In this document: one piece after another, positions 1-5,535 of the stretch
How the letters are laid out: every line of letters starts with the position of its first letter
How positions within the stretch are numbered: position 1 is the first letter of the stretch
DNA from: JBBQZL01 sp038207745
GTDB lineage: Bacteria > Actinomycetota > Thermoleophilia > Solirubrobacterales > 70-9
NCBI GenBank assembly: GCA_038207745.1
Contig: JBBQZL010000170.1
Span: forward strand, 1 to 5,791
DNA length: 5,791 nt
Reading direction: 5' to 3'
Position numbers and translations under genes: made by a program
The notes under the pieces: generated by a model
The model's database searches: none
The model's input: the letters and a program-made list of their open reading frames with translations, nothing else
Told to the model about the DNA's origin: nothing

Positions 1-1
1 C

Positions 2-748
2 CCAGAGCTCGACACCTTCGTCCCCGACGATCCCTCGAAGCCCTACGACATGCGCGAGGTGATCTCACGGATCGTCGATGACGAGGAGTTCTTCGAGGTC
101 CAGGAGCATTTTGCGAAGAACATCGTGATCGGCTTCGCGCGGCTCGACGGCTTCTCGGTCGGGATCGTCGGCAACCAGCCCGCCTTCATGGCCGGCGTGC
201 TCGATATCGAGTCCTCGGAGAAGGCCGCGCGCTTCGTCCGCACCTGCGACGCCTACAACATCCCGATCATCACCTTCACCGACGTCCCCGGCTTCATGCC
301 CGGCACCGACCAGGAGTGGAACGGGATCATCCGCCACGGCTCCAAGCTGCTCTATGCATTCACCGAGGCGACGGTCCCGAAGCTCACCGTGGTCACCCGC
401 AAGGCCTACGGCGGTGCTTACGACGTGATGAACTCGAAGCACATGCTGGCCGACTTCAACTTCGCCTGGCCGACCGCCGAGGTCGCCGTGATGGGCCCCG
501 AGGGCGCCGTCAACATCATCTACCGGCGCGACCTGCAGACCTCGCCGACGCCGGACGATCGCCGGGCAAAGCTGATCGACGATTACAAGGCCCACTTCGC
601 GAACCCGTATGCGGCAGCCGAGCGCGGCTACATCGACGACGTGATCGAACCGCGCCAGACCCGGCCAAAGCTGATCCGTGCGCTGCGCACGCTGCAGACC
701 AAGCGGGTCGAGCAGCCAAAGCGCAAGCACGGCAACATCCCGCTCTAG
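2..748 (+). CDS. pccB: Acyl-CoA (likely propionyl-CoA) carboxylase beta subunit, carboxyltransferase, C-terminal part
   Basis: This is the 3' part (248 codons) of a biotin-dependent acyl-CoA carboxylase carboxyltransferase subunit, which moves the carboxyl group from carboxybiotin to an acyl-CoA in the cytoplasm. The frame is open to the window's left edge, so the N-terminal half is missing and the Met codon at 50 is internal. Visible family marks are the segment GFARLDGFSVGIVGNQP, the stretch TFTDVPGFMPGTDQE, the glycine-rich KAYGGAYDVM loop that forms an oxyanion hole, AVMGPEGAVNI, and the characteristic end KRKHGNIPL. The Asp in GGAYDVM (codon 422-424) matches, from memory, the residue that sets propionyl-CoA preference in Streptomyces coelicolor PccB, where the acetyl-CoA-accepting AccB has Ile. 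Propionyl-CoA to methylmalonyl-CoA is therefore the likely reaction, but substrate range cannot be proven here. The biotin-carrying alpha subunit is not in the window; an epsilon-like small subunit lies about 1.1 kb downstream. Confidence 0.95.
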   Translation, partial: PELDTFVPDDPSKPYDMREVISRIVDDEEFFEVQEHFAKNIVIGFARLDGFSVGIVGNQPAFMAGVLDIESSEKAARFVRTCDAYNIPIITFTDVPGFMPGTDQEWNGIIRHGSKLLYAFTEATVPKLTVVTRKAYGGAYDVMNSKHMLADFNFAWPTAEVAVMGPEGAVNIIYRRDLQTSPTPDDRRAKLIDDYKAHFANPYAAAERGYIDDVIEPRQTRPKLIRALRTLQTKRVEQPKRKHGNIPL

Positions 749-808
749 CCGTCCATCGCCGTTCGCCGCCCCGGGGTGCAGCGACTAGAGAATCAGCCAA
801 AGAACCGA

Positions 809-833
809 ATGGCGGCGAATCGGGAGGCGCCAT
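809..833. terminator. Possible hairpin between two convergent genes
   Basis: ATGGCG (809-814) and CGCCAT (828-833) form a perfect 6-bp inverted repeat around a 13-base spacer, in the 105-base gap between the convergent pccB and ornithine cyclodeaminase-like genes. The position suits a bidirectional transcription end, but there is no T-tract on either side, so a standard intrinsic terminator is not shown. A CCCCGGGG palindrome also lies at 769-776. In GC-rich DNA short inverted repeats arise by chance, so confidence is low. Confidence 0.25.
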
Positions 834-847
834 AGCGGGCGAATCGG
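814..847. repeat. Ten-base direct repeat in the convergent gap
   Basis: The decamer GGCGAATCGG occurs at 814-823 and again at 838-847, 24 bases apart start to start. Related CTAGAG strings flank the region (785-790 and 854-859; the second overlaps the stop codon of the minus-strand gene). It may be the trace of a small local duplication. No function is evident. Confidence 0.5.
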
Positions 848-853
848 AAAGCG

Positions 854-1795
854 CTAGAGGGGCACTTCGATGGCCTCGACGCGGCCGTCCTTCCAGGCCG
901 CGTATACGGCGCCGGCGACGCCGAGGTCCTGGATTGCGAGTCCTGTTGAGTCGAAGAGCGTGATCTCCTGATTTGTCATTCGCCCGGATGCGGTGCCGGT
1001 CAATACGGCACCCAGCTCGGTGACGTCCTCGCGGCGCACCGCAAGGGCCTCGACCGGCCGGGAGAGCTCGCCGCCATGGCTCGCCTGGTTCCACTCGTCA
1101 CAGAACAGGGTGCAATGGCGGAAGGCCCGGCGCTCGACCTCACTCTTCTCACGTGAGTCGGCGCCCAGCACGGCAAAGTGCTGTCCGGGGCGCAGATCTG
1201 TCGCGAAGACGACCGGCTCGGTGCCCGGCGTGCAGGTGATGACGATGTCCTGGGCGACGGCCTGCTCACGGCTGCCGGACGTCCATCCCAGCTCCTCCGA
1301 AAGTCGATCGGAAACCTCCGCATCGGCGTCGTGGCAGATGCCCAGACCGTCAAAGCCTGCGGCGACGATGCATCTCGCAGCCCAGGCGCCGCTCACCCCG
1401 GAGCCGATCAGGCCGACGCTGGAGGCGTCGCGTGCGGCAAGGGCCTTGGCGGAGACAGCAGCAGCAGCGCCGGTGCGAAGCCAGGTGATCGGGCGGCAAT
1501 CCATCACCGCCAGGTTCTCCCCGGTCTTGGCATCCGAGAGGATCACCACGCCGGTCACGACCGGCAATCCCCTGCGCGGATTGTCCGGAAACGAGGTGAC
1601 CCACTTGAGCAGTGCAAAGCCATCCCCGCGGGCGGGCATTGACCGGAAGTCACCTGGCGGACTCTGGAGGTAGGCCTTCGGCGGCATCGTCCACTCGCCC
1701 CGGGCGTGGTGCTTGAAGGCTCCCTCTGTGCAGGCGATCGCGTCCGCCGCGCTGACTGCGCCTAGTACCGCATCGGCTCCGATCACGGGGATCAC
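854..1795 (-). CDS. Ornithine cyclodeaminase / mu-crystallin family NAD(P)-dependent enzyme
   Basis: A 313-residue protein of the ornithine cyclodeaminase/mu-crystallin family, whose members include ornithine cyclodeaminase, alanine dehydrogenase and ketimine reductases. The length is normal. Residues that line up with known family sites are Arg51 (RSMPA), Lys64 (LLKWV), Arg107-Thr108 (WLRTGAAAA), the dinucleotide-binding GSGVSG loop at 131-136 that opens the Rossmann fold, and Asp213 in GADSREKSE, matching the catalytic Asp of Pseudomonas ornithine cyclodeaminase. The C-terminal FDSTGLAIQDLGVAGAVY is a family signature. The exact substrate cannot be told. The start is a GTG at 1795-1793; an in-frame stop at 1816-1814 leaves no earlier start, and another GTG follows three codons later. 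No Shine-Dalgarno is visible, so a leaderless or very short-leader mRNA is possible. The gene runs against both neighbours: convergent with pccB and divergent from the epsilon-like gene. Confidence 0.9.
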   Translation of the reverse strand: MIPVIGADAVLGAVSAADAIACTEGAFKHHARGEWTMPPKAYLQSPPGDFRSMPARGDGFALLKWVTSFPDNPRRGLPVVTGVVILSDAKTGENLAVMDCRPITWLRTGAAAAVSAKALAARDASSVGLIGSGVSGAWAARCIVAAGFDGLGICHDADAEVSDRLSEELGWTSGSREQAVAQDIVITCTPGTEPVVFATDLRPGQHFAVLGADSREKSEVERRAFRHCTLFCDEWNQASHGGELSRPVEALAVRREDVTELGAVLTGTASGRMTNQEITLFDSTGLAIQDLGVAGAVYAAWKDGRVEAIEVPL

Positions 1796-1842
1796 AGGGG
1801 CAGTCTTGCGCGATCAGCCGGCCTGGTGCGCCGCGACCCCTC

Positions 1843-1848
1843 TACTCT
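1843..1848 (+). promoter_or_regulatory. Weak -10-like hexamer in the divergent region
   Basis: TACTCT fits the loose actinobacterial -10 pattern TANNNT. It lies in the 90-base divergent region (1796-1885) between the ornithine cyclodeaminase-like gene and the epsilon-like gene. No convincing -35 element is seen. If real, transcription would begin near 1855, which would exclude the upstream GTG at 1826 as the start of the small gene. The match is weak enough to be chance. Confidence 0.2.
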
Positions 1849-1885
1849 TGTGGAAATGGGCACTGACGACGGAGAAGCGAAAGGG

Positions 1886-2110
1886 ATGACTGTCACCTCG
1901 ATCAGCGTCACCTCCGGCATTGCAACCCCGGAGGAGGCCGCGGCATTGGCGGCGGCCGTGGAGCGTTTCCGGCTCGAGACGACTCCAGCCGCCGCAGCTG
2001 CCAAGACGATGAATCCATGGCTGCGCGCCGCACTTGTCGAGGGCGTGAGCGCGAAGCAGGTGGCGGTCCAACCGCACCCCGGCTCCGGACTCTTGTTTGG
2101 CCAGGAGTAG
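1886..2110 (+). CDS. Acyl-CoA carboxylase epsilon-like small subunit
   Basis: A small protein, 74 residues from the ATG at 1886, resembling the actinobacterial acyl-CoA carboxylase epsilon subunit (AccE/PccE family). In that family a short peptide binds the carboxyltransferase beta subunit and raises activity of the complex. The family pattern is a TPEE-type helix rich in Ala/Leu followed by a Trp-Arg tail. Here ATPEEAAALAAAVERF is followed by an Ala-rich linker and NPWLRAALVEGV. I chose ATG 1886 because GGAGA (1871-1875) lies 10 bases upstream and because the recognisable domain starts soon after. In-frame alternatives are GTG 1826 (94 residues), GTG 1850 and ATG 1856. The gene is separated from pccB by an antisense gene, but a PccB partner within about 1.1 kb supports the call. 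Such short divergent proteins are easily missed or mis-assigned, so the identity is probable, not certain. Confidence 0.75.
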   Translation: MTVTSISVTSGIATPEEAAALAAAVERFRLETTPAAAAAKTMNPWLRAALVEGVSAKQVAVQPHPGSGLLFGQE

Positions 2111-2158
2111 CGCGGAGACACCCGAACCGGATAGAAATGGTCTGCCGAAGTCCCAACC

Positions 2159-2165
2159 GAGGAGG
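2159..2165 (+). promoter_or_regulatory. Strong ribosome binding site fixing the dodecin GTG start
   Basis: GAGGAGG lies 5 bases before the GTG at 2171. It is one of the two clear Shine-Dalgarno sites in the window and supports GTG over the out-of-frame ATG at 2166. Confidence 0.75.
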
Positions 2166-2170
2166 ATGTC

Positions 2171-2380
2171 GTGGCCGTAGTCAAGATCATCGAGCTTGTT
2201 GGTAGTTCCAAGACCTCAACTGACGACGCGGCCAAGCAGGCGCTCGCCCAGGCGCAGGGTTCGCTTCGAAACATCCGCGCCGTCGACATCGTCTCGACCG
2301 GCATCCGCGGGGAGAACCTCGACGAGTACCGCGCGCATGTTCGTGTCGCTTTTCTGGTCGAGGGGACCGAAGTCGGTTGA
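2171..2380 (+). CDS. Dodecin family protein (flavin-binding type, ligand residues changed)
   Basis: A 69-residue dodecin, a family of small beta-alpha-beta-beta proteins that assemble into hollow dodecamers and usually store or buffer riboflavin, FMN or related ligands in the cytoplasm. Fold marks are the first strand VVKIIELVGSS, the helix DDAAKQALAQAQGSLRNI, and the last two strands around AVDIVSTGIRG and EYRAHVRVAFLVE. Length is typical. Compared with Halobacterium salinarum dodecin as I recall it, the flavin-stacking Trp36 position is Ala37 (codon 2279-2281) and the Gln55 position is Arg54 (2330-2332). Arg at that site is common in a bacterial subfamily, but that subfamily usually has a Trp in its SWED motif, which here is Thr17 (STDD). 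The fold is clear; flavin binding is doubtful. The gene starts 60 bases after the epsilon-like gene and ends 18 bases before the rhodanese, so co-transcription is likely. Confidence 0.9.
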   Translation: MAVVKIIELVGSSKTSTDDAAKQALAQAQGSLRNIRAVDIVSTGIRGENLDEYRAHVRVAFLVEGTEVG

Positions 2381-2398
2381 TCCGTATGGTTCTCTGTC

Positions 2399-2809
2399 AT
2401 GACCGAGAACGAGAACGGCATCAGCTCCGGCATCCCGGCCGAGTCGCCCCGGCGGGCGCTCGAGATGTCCACCGCCGGAGAGGCTCATCTGATTGATGTT
2501 CGCGCTGACCACGAGTGGGAGGCGGGCCGGCTTGCCGGCGCGCGTCACGTCCTGCTCAACGACCTGCCCGCTGTGGCTGCCGAACTTGGCGATGGCAGTC
2601 CTGTCCTGATCTATTGCCGCACGGGTGAGCGTTCAGCGTTTGCGACTGCGACCCTGGTCAGCGCCGGAATCGATGCGCGCAATGTCGAGGGCGGGCTGGT
2701 TGCAGCCGAGGGACAGGGCCTCGAACTCGAGCCCGAGGGCGGCTATGTGGCTGAGACAGGCGAGGCTGCGGCAATACTCCAGGCCCGTTCCAGAGCCGTA
2801 GACAGGTAA
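2399..2809 (+). CDS. Single-domain rhodanese-like sulfurtransferase
   Basis: A 136-residue rhodanese-homology protein. Such proteins carry sulfane sulfur as a persulfide on the active-site Cys and pass it to acceptors. The domain runs from about residue 18 to 110: LIDVRADHEWEAGRLAGARHV is the typical first half, and the active-site loop is CRTGERS with Cys73 (codon 2615-2617), followed by the NVEGGLVAAEGQGL end. The usual aromatic residue in the GG-x-x-x-W tail is Ala here. No signal peptide or membrane segment is seen, so it should be cytoplasmic. The start at ATG 2399 keeps the whole domain; no good Shine-Dalgarno precedes it. The next in-frame ATG (2465) would cut into the domain. It begins 18 bases after the dodecin stop, suggesting read-through from that gene. 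It lies directly before the sulfite reductase/APS reductase genes, so a role in sulfur handling is a reasonable inference; the acceptor is unknown. Confidence 0.92.
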   Translation: MTENENGISSGIPAESPRRALEMSTAGEAHLIDVRADHEWEAGRLAGARHVLLNDLPAVAAELGDGSPVLIYCRTGERSAFATATLVSAGIDARNVEGGLVAAEGQGLELEPEGGYVAETGEAAAILQARSRAVDR

Positions 2810-2817
2810 AAACCCCT

Positions 2818-2841
2818 AAACCCGGTCAGGTTTTGTAGTAT
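2818..2841 (+). promoter_or_regulatory. Possible operator and -10 element ahead of the sulfate reduction genes
   Basis: In the 95-base gap between the rhodanese and sulfite reductase genes, AAACC (2818-2822) and GGTTT (2829-2833) form an inverted repeat with a 6-base spacer. TAGTAT (2836-2841), which fits the TANNNT -10 pattern, follows three bases later. This A/T-richer patch stands out from the GC-rich surroundings and is where a promoter for the sulfur operon is expected. No matching -35 hexamer is evident. A repressor or activator site overlapping the promoter is an inference; I recognise no known regulator motif. Confidence 0.35.
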
Positions 2842-2887
2842 TCATTCGTAAGCCGCTCGCCCGGCATCCAATTACAAGACTTCGAGC

Positions 2888-2893
2888 AGGAGG
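2888..2893 (+). promoter_or_regulatory. Ribosome binding site of the sulfite reductase gene
   Basis: AGGAGG, a full match to the anti-Shine-Dalgarno core, lies 11 bases before ATG 2905. The spacing is slightly long but supports this start. Confidence 0.7.
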
Positions 2894-2904
2894 AATCACC
2901 CGCA

Positions 2905-4767
2905 ATGGAACCGGTCTCAGCACCCAGGAGGGAGACCGTCCTAGATCAGGAGGTTGGCAGGGATCAGCGAGGCAAGGGCCATGTCGGCAGCCTCAACAAT
3001 CCCGAGTCATACGTCAACGTCCCCGGTCATGTGATCCCGATTCTCGAGCATGAGTTCGAGGACTTCAGCACCGAGGCCGGCAAGTTCCTAGGTGGCGAGA
3101 CCGAGGAGACCGAGTTCATCAAGTTCCGGCTCAAGCAGGGCGTTTACGGGCAACGCCAGCCCGGCGTCCAGATGGTCCGGGTGAAGCTGCCGTTCGGGGC
3201 GGTGACGCCCGATCAGATGGATGCATTCGCCGATGCGGCCGAGCGTTTCACGCCGCTGCAAAAAGGCCACATCACCACCCGGCAGAACATCCAGCTCCAC
3301 CACGTGCCGCTGGATCAGATGACCGCGATGATCGCCGGCATGTCCGAGACAGGCCTCTCCTCCCGCGAGGGCTGCGGAAACACGATCCGCAACGTCACCG
3401 GAGATCCCTTCGCAGGGATCGCGTCCGATGAGATCTTCGATCCGACCGAGTACGCGGGCGCCTATGTCCGCTACTTCGTCCGTCACCCGACGACGCAGTT
3501 GATGCCCCGCAAGATCAAGACATCCTTCACGGGGTCAGAGGCGGACCGCGCGATCAGCGGCATGCACGACATCGCCTTTGTCTCGCAGGTCCGCGACGGC
3601 GTCAGGGGCTTCCAGGTGCTGGTTGGCGGCGGTACGTCGATCATGCCCCGGGTGGCCCAGGTTCTCTACGAGTTCGTCGAGGCCGAGAACGGTGACTACC
3701 TCCGGGTCTCCGAAGCCGTCTTCCGGATCTTCGATCGGCAGAACTGGCTTCGCGTCAACCGGGCCCGGGCTCGCATCAAGGTCCTGGTCGACAAGGTCGG
3801 CATCGACGAGTTCCGCGAGATGGTCGACCTCGAGCTCGAGGGCGATTGGGTCGAGGAGCGCGACTTCGATGTGGACCGGCTGCGTTTCATCCACGACGAG
3901 GCCGGGCATGTCCCGGCGCCCGTCGGCAGCGCCGGTACTCCCAACGGCGACCTCTCGGAGTTTGATCGCTTCCGGGAGTCGAGCGTCCGCCCCCAGCGAC
4001 AGGAGGGCTTCTCAACCGTTGAGGTCAAGGTCACCCGCGGCGACCTGACCCCGGAGCAGTTTCGCGGGCTCGGTCAGATCATGCGCGACTTCACCGGCGG
4101 CCATGCGCGTACCACGGTTCAGCAGAACATCGTCCTTCGCTGGGCTCGCGACGAGGCGATCTACGAGATCTGGCGCAAGCTCGGTGAGATCGGACTCGGC
4201 GATGCCGGAGCCAGTGAGATCACCGACGTCGTCAGCTGCCCCGGGACCGACAGTTGCAAGCTGGGCATCACAGCATCGATGGGTCTCAATGAGGCTGTCC
4301 AGGCAAAGGTCGAGAGCATGAACATCACCGACCCGCTGACCCGGGAAATCCACATCAAGATGAGTGGTTGCCCGAACGGCTGCAGCCAGCATCACCTCGC
4401 CGCCATCGGCTTCTACGGCGCCTCCCTGAAGGTCGGTGGGCGGACGATCCCGGCATACATCCCGCATCTCGCGGGCAACTACGAGAATGGCCGGGTCGTC
4501 TTCGGCAAGCGACTCAAGTCGCGGCTTCCTGCCAAGCGGGTGCCCGAGGCCGTCGAGCGCTGGCTGCGCTTCTACGAGGCCGAGCGCCTCGAAGGGGAGC
4601 CCTTCAACGACTTTGTCGATCGTCTCGATACCGCACCCTTCGAGGAGCAGATCAAGGATCTGACAATGCCGGTCGAGTTCAGTCTTGAAACGATGGGACA
4701 GTTCATCGATTGGAATCGCGCAGATCCCTACAAGGTCGAACGTGGCGAGGGAGAGTGCGCGGTCTAG
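2905..4767 (+). CDS. Siroheme / 4Fe-4S assimilatory sulfite (nitrite/sulfite) reductase, ferredoxin-dependent type
   Basis: A 620-residue member of the nitrite/sulfite reductase hemoprotein family, which carries out a six-electron reduction using siroheme bridged to a 4Fe-4S cluster. Cluster ligands are Cys445 and Cys451 (CPGTDSC) and Cys489 and Cys493 (CPNGC). Two ferredoxin-like half-domains with TTRQNIQ (about 124-130) and TTVQQNI (about 403-409) mark the internal duplication. Anion-binding residues matching E. coli sulfite reductase are Arg92 (MVRVK), Arg162 (TIRNV), Lys203 and Lys205 (RKIK). Tyr81 in VYGQRQ and Cys157 in GCGNTIR correspond, from memory, to the covalently linked Tyr-Cys pair of the Mycobacterium tuberculosis enzyme SirA/NirA. 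No flavin domain is present, so ferredoxin is the likely donor. Sequence alone does not separate nitrite from sulfite use cleanly, but cysH and sat directly downstream favour sulfite reduction in cysteine synthesis. The start is backed by AGGAGG at 2888-2893. The protein ends in GECAV, with a Cys three residues from the C-terminus. Confidence 0.95.
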   Translation: MEPVSAPRRETVLDQEVGRDQRGKGHVGSLNNPESYVNVPGHVIPILEHEFEDFSTEAGKFLGGETEETEFIKFRLKQGVYGQRQPGVQMVRVKLPFGAVTPDQMDAFADAAERFTPLQKGHITTRQNIQLHHVPLDQMTAMIAGMSETGLSSREGCGNTIRNVTGDPFAGIASDEIFDPTEYAGAYVRYFVRHPTTQLMPRKIKTSFTGSEADRAISGMHDIAFVSQVRDGVRGFQVLVGGGTSIMPRVAQVLYEFVEAENGDYLRVSEAVFRIFDRQNWLRVNRARARIKVLVDKVGIDEFREMVDLELEGDWVEERDFDVDRLRFIHDEAGHVPAPVGSAGTPNGDLSEFDRFRESSVRPQRQEGFSTVEVKVTRGDLTPEQFRGLGQIMRDFTGGHARTTVQQNIVLRWARDEAIYEIWRKLGEIGLGDAGASEITDVVSCPGTDSCKLGITASMGLNEAVQAKVESMNITDPLTREIHIKMSGCPNGCSQHHLAAIGFYGASLKVGGRTIPAYIPHLAGNYENGRVVFGKRLKSRLPAKRVPEAVERWLRFYEAERLEGEPFNDFVDRLDTAPFEEQIKDLTMPVEFSLETMGQFIDWNRADPYKVERGEGECAV

Positions 4768-4784
4768 CGACGACACGATCCACT

Positions 4785-5507
4785 ATGAAGCCACCTGCGA
4801 TGACAATCCCTCCAGAAGCAGCCCCCGCGATCACCGAGCTCGAAGCCGAGGCGCTCGCCGCTGAGCTGGAAGACCTGAGCGCCCACGAGGTGGTCGCCTG
4901 GGCGATCGAGCATTTCCATCCCTCGCTCTACTTTGCCTGCTCGTTCCAGAAGACGAGCTCGGTCGTCGCACACATCGCAACCCAGGTCGACTCGACGGCG
5001 CGATTCTTCTACCTCGACACCGACCTGCTCTTTCCCGAGACATACGAGACACGCGACCGCCTTGCCGAGCATCTCGGAATCGAGTTTGAGCGCTTCCACA
5101 ACATCTCGCTCGACGAGCAGGCGAGGCTCTACGGCGATGAACTTTGGAACTCCGACCCCGACTCCTGCTGCGGCCTCCGCAAGGTCGAGCCGATGCGAAG
5201 GGCCCTATCTTCCGTAGACTGCTGGGTCGCCGGCATCCGGCGTGAGGATTCAAGCAGCCGTGCCAAGACCAAGAAGTTCGCTTGGGACAAGCGGTTTGGG
5301 CTCTGGAAGTTGAACCCATTGGCTGACTGGTCCGAGCGCGATATCTGGAATTACCTTCGTGAGAATCAGATCCCGTACAACCCCCTGCACGACAAGGGCT
5401 ATCCGTCGATCGGATGCACCCACTGCACGAAACCAGTCGCCCCGGGCGCCTCACCGCGCGAGGGACGCTGGGCCGGTCTTTCAAAGACCGAGTGCGGGAT
5501 CAACTAG
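4785..5507 (+). CDS. cysH: 4Fe-4S adenosine 5'-phosphosulfate (APS) reductase
   Basis: A protein of about 240 residues in the CysH family, which reduces activated sulfate to sulfite using thioredoxin or a similar dithiol donor. The paired cysteines Cys128-Cys129 (CCGLRKVEP) and the Cys211-x-x-Cys214 motif (CTHCTKP) are the 4Fe-4S ligands that mark the APS-using branch; PAPS reductases lack them. The nucleotide-binding segment is CSFQKTSSV (52-60), with LDTDLLFPET (77-86) and GIRREDSSSRA (150-160) following. The catalytic Cys237 sits in the C-terminal ECGIN, where the usual form is ECGLH. The start is uncertain: ATG 4785 is 17 bases after the sulfite reductase stop, ATG 4800 is an alternative, and GTG 4755 would overlap that gene by 13 bases behind a GAGG. 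No clear Shine-Dalgarno precedes either ATG, so translational coupling to the upstream gene is likely. Co-transcription with the reductase is well supported by spacing. Confidence 0.94.
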   Translation: MKPPAMTIPPEAAPAITELEAEALAAELEDLSAHEVVAWAIEHFHPSLYFACSFQKTSSVVAHIATQVDSTARFFYLDTDLLFPETYETRDRLAEHLGIEFERFHNISLDEQARLYGDELWNSDPDSCCGLRKVEPMRRALSSVDCWVAGIRREDSSSRAKTKKFAWDKRFGLWKLNPLADWSERDIWNYLRENQIPYNPLHDKGYPSIGCTHCTKPVAPGASPREGRWAGLSKTECGIN

Positions 5508-5535
5508 CTGTCAAGTATCCGGCTGACCGGCCGCG

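Noticed and set aside
65..730. Long open frame on the minus strand opposite the carboxylase gene (221 codons)
   Set aside because: It is the mirror of a highly conserved carboxyltransferase; the predicted protein is Asp/Gly/Val/His-rich without recognisable domains, as expected from the antisense of GC-rich coding DNA.
316..963. Plus-strand open frame overlapping pccB and running into the convergent gap
   Set aside because: Arg-rich composition in a shifted frame of pccB with no domain signal; a high-GC shadow.
993..1673. Plus-strand frames opposite the ornithine cyclodeaminase-like gene
   Set aside because: The minus strand carries a clear family protein with all expected active-site residues; the plus-strand products are Ser/Arg/Ala-rich with no recognisable motif.
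2132..2138. TAGAAAT as a possible -10 for the dodecin gene
   Set aside because: It does not fit TANNNT in the right register, no -35 is seen, and the gene is close enough to the upstream small gene to share its transcript.
1792..2472. Minus-strand frame of 226 codons spanning the epsilon-like, dodecin and rhodanese starts
   Set aside because: Ser/Thr-rich low-complexity product crossing three recognisable plus-strand gene starts and their intergenic gaps; no motif.
2818..2834. AAACC/GGTTTT read as an intrinsic terminator of the rhodanese gene
   Set aside because: The stem is only 5 bp, mostly A-T, and only four T residues follow; an operator-type inverted repeat is the better reading, though also unproven.
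4012..4776. Minus-strand frame of 254 codons opposite the 3' part of the sulfite reductase gene
   Set aside because: It is antisense to the conserved 4Fe-4S motif region, and its product shows no family signature.
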